Positions 37,201 to 52,003 of a stretch of DNA of 64,000 nucleotides are shown here, in pieces. This stretch comes from Hyaloscypha bicolor E. Taxonomy: Eukaryota; Ascomycota; Leotiomycetes; Helotiales; Hyaloscyphaceae. The stretch is from contig NW_020194541.1 in the NCBI RefSeq assembly GCF_002865645.1, positions 847,181 through 911,180 of the forward strand, read 5' to 3'. The notes beneath the pieces are model-generated. The model ran no database searches and was not told the origin of the DNA. It worked only from the letters and a program-made list of their open reading frames with translations. How positions within the stretch are numbered: the stretch's first letter is position 1; each line of letters begins with the position of its first letter. A program made the translations under genes and the position numbers.

Positions 37201-40200
37201 CTTATAATAAATATTTCTTCTTAGCTATTACGGATATAATAAGTATTAAATAATACTTATTCTAAAAAAAGAACTTTTTAGATATTTATAAGAATCTCTA
37301 AATTATAATTATAAGAGCTTTCTTTAGCTTATTCTAAAAGATTAGAAGCCAAGTTATATTAATAGAACCTTTTTTATAATTAGGTTTTTTACTAGGTTTA
37401 TTTACTAAATTTAAGATATTTCTATAATAAATAATATTAAAATTATATATTATAAGATATATTATTTAATATATTTAATAGCTTTCTAGATATTTTATTT
37501 CTATAAAGTATTAGAAATTATTATAGTCTATAATAACCTTAATTATAAACCTGAATTCTTTAAGATAATAGTACTAATACTTAAAAGCTTTAATAATTAT
37601 AAATAGCTCTCTATTATAAGTACTATAATTATATTTGGTTCCGGAAAATTTCTGGAACTAGAATATTACTAGATACTAGTATTTCTTCGGGCTATTACTA
37701 GAATTAATTTATTATAAAATAGTACTAGTAATTACGAATTTTAATATATTAGTTTTAATATAAATTTTTTTTAGAAAAGTCGAAATAGACTAGAATAGAT
37801 ATTATAATAAAAGCTTTTTTTAAAGTCTTAAAGCTTTTAGCTACTTTATTTATTTATATAAAGAAATCTATTAAGCCTATAATTACCTAAAAGTAATAAT
37901 AAATAAACTTATAGTAGAAATTAGTAAATTCAAGAAATACTTAGATATCCTAAAATAATTCTGGTTCTGGCTATTTAATAATATTATAAACCTATTTAGA
38001 ATTAATATAAATATTTTTTATTCTAATAAAAAAGCCTAAAAATTCGATTTCCTTAATATTAAACTTATATTTACTAAGTTTATAAAACAGGTTATTTTTA
38101 TATAGTCTAGTAAATATCTAGTAAATATAATTATAGTATTTACTTTTATTTCGGGAATAAATAAGAATATTATTTAAATAAATAACTATAAAATAATTTA
38201 GAAGCCTTATAAATATAATATTAATATATATTTAAAATATAGCTAGTATATTAGCTAGCCTAAAAGGTATTATAAGATATTTAAAATAGCTATAATAAGT
38301 TCTAAAAGCCGTCTTTTACTTATATTCTTTATAAATTCTTATCTAATAATATATATTCTTAAGATCTAGTTTTATAAAGATCTTGGCTTCTTAAAGCTAG
38401 TTAAGAGTCTTATTAATAAGAGAAAGCAGATACTAATTCTTAATTATAATTTAATTAAATCTATAATAATTAATATAAAAATATAGCCCTCTATTTTTCT
38501 TAGAAATAAAAAGAATAAGTACTTTTATTAGGCTTTTACTAGGCCTTATCTAATATTTATAAAACATATCCTATAAATATAAATATAATATTTCTAGTTA
38601 GGTTTCTAATAAATTATATAAAAGCCTATATAGGACTATATTATTTATATTAATAAAGTATTTAATATTACTAAAATTAGGAAGTTCTAAAGCTTTATTA
38701 GAGTTAAAAATCTCTAAAAAGTCTTTATATTTATTATTCCGGAAATAGATAAGTATTTCTAAAGCCCTTTTCCGGAAGATATTAATTTATTATATTAAAA
38801 ACTCTTATTTAGTATTACTAGAATTATATAATAAAACAGAAATCTAGTAATTATTATAAATATATAAAGCTTATTATCTAAAATAGTTATATTTGCCTTT
38901 AGTTAAGAATAAGACTTGAGGTACTAGCTTAGAATACTAATTAAGCTTCTTACTAAATTCTTTTAGTATTAGAATTTTAATATTATTAGGCTATATAAAT
39001 ATATATATTTATTATTTCTTAATATAGTTTATATATTATATAAGAGTTATTTTATAAAATTTCATATTAAAAATAAGACTATAAGAGCTAATATTCTTAT
39101 ATCTATAGAACCGGAGCTTAAAAGAATAAAATTTATTATAATTATCTATAATAAATATCTTAAAATTATAAGCTTAATAAACCTTAAATCTATTTCTATA
39201 AAAGGTTATAAATTCTTAATTATATTTAGCTAAAGTAATAAAGCCCTAACTTTGAGTCTAATTATTATTAAGGAAATTATAGTCTAATCTAGTATTACTA
39301 AATCCGTTATATATTTCTAAAATACCTATTTCTAGCTATATTAATCTTATTTAAATAGTTATATAAAGTAATATACCTTTTTTATTATAGCTAAAATTAT
39401 TAATATTTAAGATTTAGTCTTTCTTTTTTCTTATTTCTTAGGAAAATCTTCTCTAGAGTACTTTTCTATAATAATAGTATTAATCTGCTTTTATAAATAC
39501 CTTAATTCTTTTATAGTTTTAGCCTTATTAGAGTTCTATTAAGCCTATTTAGTATACTTGAAATATTTTATACTTTCTAAAAAGTATTCTTTCTATTTAT
39601 AAATCTAATAAATTATACCTAAAATAAAACTAGTATTTTATTAAGGCCTTAAAAAGGCTAAAGTATTACCTAAGGATTTCTTATATAATTTTCAGAACTT
39701 ATTCTTTCTTTTTTAATAGTCTTATAAATTAGAATTTACTAAATTAGAATTCTTGGAAATAGAATTACTTTTATTAGACTTCTTTGCCTTTATTTTCCTT
39801 AATTTAGGGTAAGTAATATATTCTACTTTCTGAGCTTTTTTAAGCTATTTAGAAATAGATATTACTTTATTTCTTAAGAAAATAAATATAAATATCTAAT
39901 AAGTCTTATAATTAGATAAAATAATATTAAGAATCCGAACCCGGTTTCTTTTAAGATATAAGTTCTAGTTAACTTCGAGACTAATTATTCGAGTATATAA
40001 CTTAGTAATTATTTTATTATTTTTCTAATAAAGATCTCGGAGCTCTTTAAAGGTATCTTATTAATAGATTTAAAGTACTTGAAATATATTAGCTAAATAG
40101 GCCTTAAATTACTCCTAATAGACCTTATATAATAATAAGCTTTACTTTATTATGGTTTCTTAAGTATTATAAGATTCGTTTCTAAGAGTATTTATAATAG

Positions 40201-41450
40201 AATTAACTCTAGAAAAGTATTTATTATAAGTTTAAGGTTAGGTTCTAAAAACTGCCTTCTAGAAAAATATAAATATTCTCTATTTCTTAAGAGACTTTCT
40301 ATAATATAAGTCAGGTATCCGGACTTTAAAAAGCTTTTCTTAATTTAAATATATTTTTAGAATATTATATAGTAGCTTCTAATAAATAGTATTAAGATTA
40401 TTCTTAAAGCTTATTATATTAGGAAAGAAAGTAGGTTCTAATCTTATTTTAGGAAGTTCCCTAATAAGAATTACTAAGGAAAATAAGGTAAACTTATAAA
40501 TAGAATTTTTATAAAATATAATAAACTATAAGATATTTCTAAGAATATTCTTATATTACTTTAATTATAGGATATATTAGTTAATCATATTTACTAATTC
40601 TTGCTTTTATTAGAGTATTTTGATTTTAGTATATAAGCTCTATTTTATAGCTTAAATAATAGTAATTTAAATATTAATCTCGGTATTTTAATTATTACCG
40701 GAATTATTTCTGTTATTATTACTAGCTCTCGGAGGCTTCTAAGAAACCCTATTAAAGGTATTAGATAAGCCTTTATTATTACCTATATTAGGGTTAATCT
40801 AATTAACTTTCTCTATAGAAATAGCTCTAGTAAGAAATTATATATTTCGCAGATTTCGAAATATAATTACTTATTAAACTATTTCTTTTAAGAATAAAGA
40901 AATTAGCTTATAAGATATTTATTAGTAAGTAATAAGATAATAAAATAAATTAGTAAGTTATAAAACTATAATATTAAATTTAGTATAGAACTAATCTTTA
41001 TCTCTTTTAAATAGGAGGCCCTAATAATATATATATAATTAGTAATTTATAAGTCTAATACTTATAATATAAATAGTAATTAGTTATAAAATTAAAGAGC
41101 TACTAATTTCCCTAATTAATACTTATAATATCCAAGATTTATTATATGTCCTTAAATTATATATAATTCTATATATATTATAATATATATATATATATAT
41201 ATATAAAACAAAAACCTAATATAGATAATATATTTCCGAAATACATAATACTAAGAAATATATTTTATTAAATAAGATATATTACTAATATATTAATTAT
41301 AAAGAAAACTATATAGTATTTTCTAAAAACTATAAGAAATATAAAAAGAAAATTAAATAAATTAAGGCTAAGAGAAAGTAATTCAAAAATAACTTACTAT
41401 TTCTAGTACTACTAGTTTTTATACTATTTATTTCTCTAAAAAAAAAAGTA
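34228..41450 (-). mobile_element. RIP-degraded Ty3/gypsy element (RT and integrase readable)
   Basis: On the - strand RT reads at about 38,600-37,700: KTLNQL.EAKIFIKLDLKN, YKTAFRTYYSYFKYLIIPF and IYLNNILIYSRNKSK, where NN stands for the catalytic DD. Integrase follows at about 36,600-36,150 with a NRIISDREIVFIS core and NNQIKKQNQVLEYYLRYY, the usual TDGQTERQNQVLEHYLR motif. Gag-like sequence occupies about 41-39.3 kb. It belongs to a different Ty3 family from the 45-52 kb element. LTRs were not identified, so the ends are approximate. From 34.3 to 36.1 kb only AT-rich sequence without a readable domain is seen. Confidence 0.75.
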
Positions 41451-44400
41451 AATCTAGTAGTATTTAAGAAAAGAACTTATAGTTTCTTATACTAATAGTA
41501 GTATTATTTTCTTCTAATATCTTTATAGGCTCAGAAGTTATAATAGAAAGTAATATACTTATAAAACCCGAAATATAGTTAGTATAAAATATAAATATAG
41601 AAGAGGTAAGTAAAGATAAAAAAAGTAAAAAGTATAAAAAGAAATTTTCTATTTCTCCCCGAATTTTTATTAAAACCCCGGTTTTCTTTCTAGAATTATA
41701 AACTTTAATTTTAGTATATTAATTATCCTAACTAATAGCCCAAATACTTCCGGAAATAGGAAGTTTAAACTAGCTATATAAAAACTTTAAAGCTCTTTTT
41801 TTAAACTAGTAAATAATAGAAATACTAGTAATAAATATATTATAATTACTAGTAAAAAGGGGAAAAGAGCCCTAAAAAAGAACTATATAAAATCTCTAGG
41901 CAAAGTTAAATAAATCTAGCTAAATAATTCCGGCCGGCTTAAAGCCTTATTATAAAAGATAGGGAAAAATATATAAGAAAATAAGATAATAGTTATAGTA
42001 GACCCAATTAATATAAGTTCGGGCCCGGAGTTAGCTAAAGAAAGCTTCTTAGAGATTTCTTCTAGCTTATTTAATAAATTATTTTCTATAAACTCTTTTC
42101 CTATCTTATAAATAATATTAAATATACTAATACTAAAGTACTTATCTAGATATTACTAATAAATATATACTAGTATATAATACTATTTATCTTATAATAT
42201 AATATTTAGAAGATCTATATAATATAGAATCTATTTCTCTAAAATAAGAAAACCTGAAACTTTAATATTATTATAATTCAAGAATTATAGCTTAATAATT
42301 ATAATACCTGATTTATTTATAACCTAATTAAAAACAAATTCAGAATATTTCTAAGTAATTCGAATATAAATAAATAGCCAAATATATATTTCCTTATTAA
42401 TAGCAAAATTAATCTAATTATAATATGAATTATAAACCAGAACTTATATTTCTATTCTTTTTATATTATATTAATAACCGGTAATAGGCTAAAAACTATT
42501 ACTATTTATAATATTTATAACCTATACTAGTAAAAGGAAATATATATTAAAGGCAAATAAGTAAAAGTACTAATAGAAAGTATTATACTAAAGCTAGATA
42601 TAATATTAAATAAGTTTAGATAAAATAAATAAATAGTAATAAAAAACTTTAATTTCTATTATAAATACTAGTTCGGGAATCTAGAAATATTAAAATATAG
42701 AAATAAAAAGAAAATCTAGATAAAGGCTTTTATTAATATTATAAGAAATTATAATATAGAGCTTATATTTCCTAAAAGCTTAGTTATATAACCCTAAGCT
42801 AATATCTAATCTAATCTAGTTAGGATAGTACTAGACCTTAGCTAGTATAATAAGGAACTAGTAAAAAGAATCTTAATATATAAGATCCGGATAGACCTGG
42901 ATATAGTATTAGATTATATATTAGTAGAAATAGTACTTTTTTATAACTATATTCTAATTTCGAATAAAATAAATAAGAACTTTAAAAAGATAAATAAAAA
43001 GCTATTTCTTAAGATACTAGTTTTTTTTTTCTCAAATATAATAAATATTATTACTAGAAAAGACCTAAATAATATAATTAAAGAGATAATTAAGGCTATT
43101 TAGATAGTAATAGATATTATTATTTCTAATTAAGTTATTATTACTAGATCTATTTTAGACTTTAATAAGAATTATAAGAAAATAATTAAAAAAGTTAAAT
43201 AAATATAGAAATAGTAATTAAAACCAGGATTTATAGAAAAAGACTTTATTAACTTCTAGAAAGCAAAAAGATATTATAGGAAAGCTATTACTATTATATA
43301 AAGAAATATTTATAGAAAAAAGATATTAGAGATAAAAAATAAAAAAGGCCTCTGGGTTCTATTAAAATAAATAAGAAATCGGGAATTAAAAGCCCCTACT
43401 TTTATTCCGGATATTAAAAAAGCAAATAGTATAATAATAAAAGATACTAATAAAAAGGCTAAAGTACTTTAATAAATCTTTTTCTTATAACTATTTAAAA
43501 TAAATCTTACTAATATCTATTACTATAATTATAATAAATTGGCTAAGGCTTAAATACTAATAATAAAATATAAAATAAGAAAAGCCCTTAGACTAGTTCT
43601 ATTAAATAAAATACTAGAGAAAGATAAAAACCCGAATAGAATCTTAAAGCTTATTATAGATTTACTAGCCTTTTTCTTTATAACCCTCTTTAATTTCTTA
43701 ATAAATATAAAATATTATCTAGCTAAGTTTAAAATATTAATTATAGTAGTATTTAGAAAGCCCGGAAAAAACAATTATTTATAGCCTAAATTATACTAAT
43801 TAATTGCTTTTATAAATATAATAAGAAAAATCTTAGATATAGTATTTGCCTAGAGAATATAATATTATACTAAAAGATATTATATATTTCTAATAATATA
43901 TATAAAAGGCCAGAAATAATTCTCTTATAAATATATTATTTATTTTTTCTTAAAGAAGATTTATTTAGTATAAAGAAAAAGAAAAGTAATAAGCTTATTT
44001 ATATTAGATATTTCGAGAGCCTTTAATAATATTTCTTATAAAAGACTATTATATAACTTAAGAAAAAAGAAACTATTTATAGAAATTATTAACTAGATAG
44101 CTAGCTACTTAATAAATAGAAAGATTCGGATTAAGCTTTTTAAAAGCCTAAATAAGGAATTTAGTATACTAATAGATATTTCCTAAAGCTTTTCTTTTTT
44201 CTCTATTTTCTATTTCTTTTATAATACTAATCTTCTCGAAATTACCTAATTTAATAAACTAGTTATAAGCTATATTAATAATATTAGCTTTCTTATAAAA
44301 GGTTTAATTACTAAATTAATAGTCTAAAAACTCGAGGTATTATATTAAAAGATAAATAAATAGGCCAGGAAATATATATCTATATTTATATTTATTAAAT

Positions 44401-45262
44401 ATAAGCTTATTTACTTTATTTATAAGAGAAATTAAAAGCGAATTAGAAATAATATAAGGTTAATAGATCTAGAACTAATAAATAGTATTAAGAAAGTAAT
44501 TATACCTAAATTATATATCTAATATTTCGAAGTTATTCTTAATTCAGAACTTAATAATATAAAATATATGAAATATATAAAAGAAAGAATAAAAAAAATC
44601 TATTTAGGCTCTATAGTCTATAGTAAAATTAATCTGGAAGGCCTTAAAAGGAAATATACTTATATTAGTAAAAGTAATTATTATATTATAAATACTCTTT
44701 ATATATTTTATATAATAGATCTCGAATCCGATATATAAAAGAAAAACTTACTAGAAAAAGATAATTCAGGTATTTTATATTATTATAAATATCTTTAGTT
44801 TAATAATAGTAATAGTAATTAAAGTAGAAACTAATATATTATTTATTAAAGTCTAACTTAATCGGATATATATAATTATAATAAATTAAATTAGAGTTTT
44901 TTCTTTTTTCTACTAAATATAACTGCTTTATATAAGAAATATTATTAATAATAGCTTTATCTGGCTTTTATTATTATAGGAAATCGAGATTAAGATATAA
45001 AGAATAATTGAAATAGAAATATATAGTAAAATAGAAAAATAAATACTAATTATAACTATATTTTAGTAAATTTTACTAGATATAAGAATTATTCCAGATA
45101 TAGAAACTATAATAAAAGAATATAATAAGATCTATTTATTATAGTAATATACTTATATAAAGGTTTTTATAAATAGTAGTAATATTTAAGGCCGGATTAA
45201 TATAGCTGCCTAAAAGTTCTATAAAAAAATAGAAAGCTATAGTAAATATTAGCCCGAATAAT
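41450..45262 (+). mobile_element. Tad1-like LINE, 5' part (endonuclease, RT, start of RNase H)
   Basis: The + strand reads through as a non-LTR retrotransposon ORF2: the end of an endonuclease domain near 42,830-42,960 (VLDLS*YNKELVKRI, DIVLDY), then RT at about 43,380-44,500 (VFRKPGKNN, PKLY*LIAFINIIRKILD, LFILDISRAFNNIS, LFKSLNKEFSILIDIS, YINNISFLIKGL). The RNase H start (KVFINSSNI*GRINIAA) is at about 45,150-45,210. A charged ORF1-like stretch lies around 41.5-41.7 kb. The reading frame stops at the insertion of a Ty3 element and resumes beyond it at 52,283. Confidence 0.85.
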
Positions 45263-45536
45263 TATTATAAATATAGTATTTAGGGCTTAAAAAGTAAGAT
45301 AAAAGGTCTCTTATAAAAATAATTTAAAGCTAAAAAAGAGAAAACTAGAATATAGGAGGCTGTAAGGAAATATATATATCCTATAATATACTAGTCCTAA
45401 AGGGGCTTAGCCTTCTAAATATCTCTAGTATATTCCAAGTATATTTCCCTAGTAAGGCGGCTATATTATATATACCTAAAAGGTATTTAGTATCTAGTAA
45501 GATATCTCAGATACCGGATATCTGGGAATTATAATA
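45263..45536 (-). repeat. 3' LTR of the full-length Ty3 element
   Basis: Matches 52,004-52,277 and 33,954-34,227 along its length. Inner and outer edges are set by the ATAAT target duplication and by the terminal TATTATA/TATAATA (TG...CA ends after RIP). Confidence 0.9.
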
Positions 45537-47736
45537 TTATTTCCCCCTTTATAATAAGCTTATTTCCGAGCTTTATAAAAGCTATTAATCTATCTAATTT
45601 TATATTATATTTCCTCTTAAAATAAAACTAGTATCTCGGATATAGATATTATATATAAAAGGCCAGTACCTTTATTATATAATCTAGAAGAATTTATTAT
45701 TATTTCCGTATAGTTCTAGACAAGTATTATTTTTTATATAGTCTAGCTAGTATTATAGGTTTTATAGAGGTTCTAGTATATTAATATTATTATTATAGAA
45801 ACTTTATAAAACTAGGGGGCTATTATTTAATACTAAAGCTAGATATTATACTAGATCTTTATTCTAACTAACCTACTAAATTCTATATTTTAGCCTATTT
45901 CTTACTAGCTTAACTATAATAACCCGTTTAATACCATACTCTTATTTGCTATTTTCTAGTATTAATAGAAGTAGTTCCGGATTTGCTTAACCTAGTAAAG
46001 AATTCTAGGAGTTTTTTTATAGCTTCTTTATATAGAAAACTAGGTATATTTTTATAGTTTCTGGTAGTTTTAGGAAAAACAAGTAACTATACTATTCTAG
46101 AATCTCAAATAGGCCCTCTATTTAGTTCTCTAGCTTCTGGCTTAAATAATCGGATTTCTAGTACTTTATAGTAATCTATATTTTATTCCCGACTTTGAAA
46201 TTAATCGGATAGTAATACTTATTAGCTTATATTATATATTATTTCTATACTTATTCTATATAGCCTTAAGTAAGTTACTATAATTTATATAATTAATTTA
46301 CTAATACTTTGGCTTTATTTTTATTTAGCTTTTCCTTAGGTAAGTTAGCTTTAATAGGGGAATTCTAGTCTAGTAAGATATAAGGCTTATAGCCCTTTTT
46401 AGTTATAAATAGGAATTAGCTAATAGTTTCGTACTAAAGAGAGGCTTATTAATAATTAATTATAGTAACCTATTTATTCTAGTTATTCTAGTAATACTTA
46501 ATATATGAGTATAATCTCTAATTAAAGTACTAATTAATAATCTTCGTTTATTTATTTATTTAGGAGTAATTAGCTATAAAAAGCTTAAGCTTTATATTAA
46601 TTCTTATATAGAATTCGCTCTAAAAATCGGATATAAATTGGGATTCCTGATCTAATATAATTATTTCTGGAATATCTATTTAATATACTATATAAAGTAA
46701 AAATAAAGATACTAGCTATTTAGCTATAATTATATCTTATACTAGAATTGTAATTGGGTGCTTGAATAAGTAATTTTCAAATATAGTAATTATATTATAG
46801 CCCGATTTGCTCTCTAGATAGCTCTTAAAGTCTATAGTAATATATTACTAGGGGTAATTAGAAACTAGAAAGAGATAAAGCAAACTAGGCTTCTTATTTC
46901 TGGGTATATATAATCTCTAATAAGTATAGTAATTACTATAGTATTAATTAATATCTTTATTTATAAATAGCTAGTAATATTAATTCTTTAATAGCTAATA
47001 GAGCTTTATATATTTAGGATATCCAGAAAAGCATTTATTATATACTTTACGAATTAGGGTAGTCTATAAAGGTAGTTCGGGAGTTATTTTGTTCTCTGTA
47101 ATATAGAGTCTTCTATAATATAAAAGGAAGCTATTTTATAGTATTCAGATATTACTTTTGGCTTGGGCTATTATATATAGCTTCTCTAGATCCGGTAATA
47201 TATAATTATTTTATAGAATCTTATTTATAAGTTATAAACTACTATATTTGGCGGGAGCTTCTAATAATACTTTTATAGGGGCTACTATAGTAAAGTTTAC
47301 TAGTAAAGCTTTTAAAAGAATACTTTCTTTTAGGGAAATTATACTTTTAATAAAAGTATTTTCTTCTGGAAAGTTCTTAGTATATATTTGATTTTTAGGG
47401 CCGAATTCCGGATTAAGTAAGTCGATTTTATAAAGTATTATTACAAGCTATAAGTTATAAATAATCTCCGGATTAATCTTATTTTTAGAGAGAAGTACTT
47501 GGGTTTATAGCTTCTTCTTAATCTGGCCCTAAATATCTATTTTATTTTGTTTTTATAATAAAGTATCTGCTTGCTTATTTAATTTTCTAGAATAATATAT
47601 AAGCTTAAAGTAATAGCGGAATAAGAGCTTAGTCTATCTAGCTTATTAAGAAGAGAGCTTCTTAGTAGTTATAAAGTACTCTAAGATATAGTAATTAGAA
47701 TAGACCTTAAAGAAAGTATTCTAAAGGCTTTCTAGC

Positions 47737-48030
47737 TGTGAGGCTCCCAATATAGCAGGGTGCTACGCAAGTAGTCAAGGTAAAGGGGTGGAATATAGGG
47801 TAAAGTATAGAGTGAAGCGTGGAAATATAATTAATTCCAAGAACTGGTTCTCAGTAATAAACTAATCGATGCCCATTTCCAAAGCTCGCATGCCTCCATA
47901 TATAGAATCTAGTGTTCCGCTGGATGTACGGAAGCACTAGTCCCAATTTGGGAGTGCGATCCCACATAAGCACTAGCCTAATTAGGCTACTAAATCCAGC
48001 TGGACGCTCGCTGTCAATGTATGCATTATA
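47737..48030 (-). mobile_element. Solo LTR with CTAGC target duplication, little RIP damage
   Basis: 294 bp, starting TGTGAGGC and ending TATA on the + strand, flanked by CTAGC at 47,732-47,736 and 48,031-48,035. It is the same LTR family, opposite orientation, as 16,987-17,295. Its composition is close to that of genes and it keeps many CA and TG pairs, unlike the DNA on both sides. So it inserted later, between the RNase H and integrase parts of the host Ty3 element, and lost its internal region by LTR-LTR recombination. Confidence 0.9.
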
Positions 48031-51000
48031 CTAGCTTAGCTTTCTATTTCTCTAGTACTTGTATTATAGTAAGTATTTCCTTATTATATATATTATAATT
48101 AAGCTTTATTAGAAGTATAGTTTTAGAAAAATAAGCTATAGGATACTAAAGGCCTATTTCTGGGTTTTATTAAGATAGTAGGCTAGTAACTATTCTTTTA
48201 AATATATTTGTTTTTACTATTATAGGCAGATCTGAATTATAGTATTATAGAACTAGAATAAAAATTATAGCTTTTTTTAGGTAAGTAAAAGCCTCTTAAT
48301 ATTACTCGGATTATTTAAAGGAAATTCTCTTTTTTATAAGTAAGATAAAAGATCTAGTAATTTGTCTATATTCTTTAATAAAGTATTTATAAAAGTTATA
48401 GAAGCTAAAAAGGAACTATATATTCTTAACTATCTTTAGGAATTACTAGTTATATATTATTTTGATTTTATTAGAATCTATTTTAATACCAGATATAGAA
48501 ATAATAAAGTCTAAATACTTTATATATATAACTTTAAATTCCGATTTCTTAATATTTATTTAGAGGCTAGTAAGATATAAATAGTTTAGTACTTTTTATA
48601 TATATTATTTATACTTTATTAGGTTCTTTAAGTAAATAAGAATATTATTAAAATATATTATATAAAAGTTATTTAAATATTTAAAAAATATATTATTTAT
48701 ATAGTATTAATATATAGCCGGGCTATTTATAAGGCCTTTCTAAAAAATATTATATTTATATACTTTATAGCAAATACGAAATATTATTAGCTTCTGAGAG
48801 TTTAAATCTATAGCTATATAATAAAAAGCTTAGTAAATATCTAATTTAATATAAATTTTGGCTTTAGATAATTAATTTAAAGTTTTATTAATAAATAAAA
48901 GAAGATATTAATTCTTTCGAGTAATATTATTTAAATAGCGGAAATTAATATAGAAATATAAATCTCTATTTGCTTTTTTTATAAAAAGAACTAGAGAAGT
49001 AAAGAGAGCCTAACTAGCTTTAATAAAGCTTTTAGCCAGATTATTTTTTAAGAAATACTTGATTTCTAGAAGCTTTTAAATAGATTATTACTAGAGAAGT
49101 TAATATTTAATACTTTCGGTTTTCTTTAGGCCTTTAATCTAAATCTTATAATTATATAATTTATAGAAAAAAAGAATATTAGATTTCTTTTTAAAGAAAA
49201 TAGAGGTATATTTCTTAAGTTCCGGAAGTAATATTCTCTATAATTACTAAAGCTTTATTTCTCCCGGTTATTAATTCTCTAGGCCAGAAATAGCTTCTTT
49301 TTTCCGAGCTTTAAGCTTTTTATTAATCTTATAAATAGAGATTTAACTAATAATATTATTTTTTCTCTTAGCTATATAATTAAATATTATAGAAATAAGA
49401 ATAACTAGATCTAATATTTGCTTTTTATTAAGGATCTCTTCTTGTTTCTTTAGCTTTTATTTAGGTATTATATCTTAATTAGATTATAGAAGCTTCTTTT
49501 CTATAGTTCCATATAATTTCTTTTAATTAGTTTAAAAGAAAGAAAACTATTTTAGAATAAAAGATTTCTAGAAATAGCTTATAATAGAATCTTATTAATT
49601 AGTATTCTTTTAATATTTTTTATTAGATTACTTCTCTAGCTATTATTATAAAGTACTAATAATATAACTAAATTATATAGATTTAGGTTTATTTTTTTTT
49701 TAGCTATATTAGCCTATATTTTCTATAATTAACTAGAATATTAATATATATTACCTATTTTTTATTAAGAATAATATTATAATCTTTAAGATTTAGAATA
49801 ATTATAAGTATATTAATATTTTATCTATTAATTAGAAATAAGACTTCTATATATTTCTTAGTAAACTTAGCTAGCTTTTTATTAAAATCATATATAGTAT
49901 AGGGTAAGGGAAGGGGTTATAGTTCTATTCCTAAGAATTACTTTATAAGCTAAGTAAGCTTTATATTAATAAAAGTATAATTATTAGCTCTAGTATTAAT
50001 AAGAAAAGAAGACTTAATTTCTAATTTATTTATACTAATAATATAGGGTATTATAAAAGTATCTTCTTTTATTAGACAAGTTAAGTTAATCTTTACTAAA
50101 TCTATATTATAAGCCTCTAAAATAAAGACTTTTTTTAGAAGTACTTATTTCCCGGTTTTATACTAGAATTAGAATTCGAATTCTCTAAATACTTTACTAG
50201 AATAGTATACTCTAGTAAAATAGAAACTAAGCCCGGCTTAATTCTAGAAAGAGCTATCTTAGTTTCTTTATTATATAAAACTGGATAGTATCTAATATAG
50301 TAGCCGAACTTATTATAATTAAAGTACTTAATAATTAAGAAATTCTCGGTTTTTATAGAATATTACTTATATTTATAAAGGGATATATACTTAATAAAAG
50401 CAATTAATATAGGCTTCTTAGACTTCTTCTTAGAAGTATATTTCTTAGAAATATATAAAGATATAGTACTAGAAGTAAACTTGACTAGAATAGCTTCTGC
50501 TTTTTTATATTCTTTAGTTTTCTTATATATAGCCTTAATTTACTAATTATTAGTAGTATAGTACTAAGTAAAGCAAGTAGTATTAATAGAAGAATTATTA
50601 TAGTATATATATACTAACTTCTAGAGCTTTAGTAAGAGCTTCTTATTTAGTTTATTTTAATATCTTAAAGACTAATACTGCCTTCTATAAATAGTTATAA
50701 GAAGAAAATATAAAACTCCTAAAATACTTAACTAAAGTATATTTAAAGCTTACTAAAGTTATAGTAAGTATTCTATATTTTATTAGAATTAGAGTATAGC
50801 TTCTTTAGATAGAAGTAGAACTCTGAGAACTAATAGTACTAATTCGGACTATCTTTATTTATATAAGAATTAGTTAGAACGAGAGTATTACTAGTAAGTT
50901 TACTAGAAATATAGATAATCTTGAGATTCTCTAAGAAATATAAATTAGTATTTCCTTATAGCTTATTCTTAATCTAAACTAGCCAGTTATTAAAAATAAT

Positions 51001-52003
51001 ATAATCTCTAGTAAAGAGAATTAGATCTGGGAGCTTAGTAACTCTAGTATTTCTAAAGAAAGTATAAGATATAGGAGATTCTAGACAGAAATAAGCAGAA
51101 GATAGTTCGGAATTCTTTTGAGAGAAGTTTGAAGTAGCTAGAGCGGCCGGAGCAGGCAGAGCAGAAGTAGTTAGAGCTACTATAAGCCGATTTACTATAG
51201 CTATATAGTATTTGACTTTATTCTCGAGCTTAGTATTATAGAGCTTAGTATTCTCGAGAATAGCTTTATTATAACTATAGGCATTCTTATACGAAATAGC
51301 TTTTTAGATATTCTTCCGGTAGCTCTTTATAATAATATTAATATCTGAGAGTAAGGTATTAGGTTTCTTGGCCTATTTATATAACTCTCTGGTAGTAATA
51401 TAATTATTGGTTTTTAGGAGCTTTATAATAAAAGCAGAGGGTTCTATTTCTATAGACTTGTTTATAAACTCTCCAGAAATACTAATGAAATATTTGGTTC
51501 GGGAAAGGCTACTAATAGGACGACCTGAACTAGCAGGAGCTTTACTAGAAGCTTTAGCGGAAGTTAATATAGTTCCTGGTTATATAGTATCCTGGAAAAT
51601 TGACCTATTATACTTTTCCTCTACTATATTTCCCCTAGCAGTCTTATTACTAGCATATATATAGGGTTTATAAGGTTATAGAATAGGGCTTAAAGGCAAT
51701 AGTCAGGTTACTGGCCTATATATACCTATTACTCTAGGACTTGATTAAAGAATAGCCTTTATTTAAGGTTTTTTAATTTTCGGGTTTTCGGGAGGGGTTT
51801 CTAATATATTACTAGTATATATTTATAAAGATATAAATACCTGATTTCTTTAAGGATTCTAAAGCTTTTTGCTTTTATTATTCTAGAGTCTATTACTTGT
51901 ATTTCTGAGGTTCCGTTATCTTAGTAGCGCTTATATTACTAATAGTTCTAAATTAGTTTATTTGAAATCCTCTATAGGATTAAAGGAAGTGAGCTTTAAA
52001 TAC

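Noticed and set aside
51407..51664. Open frame of 85 codons on the + strand
   Set aside because: It is antisense to the gag region of the - strand Ty3 element and lies inside RIP DNA.
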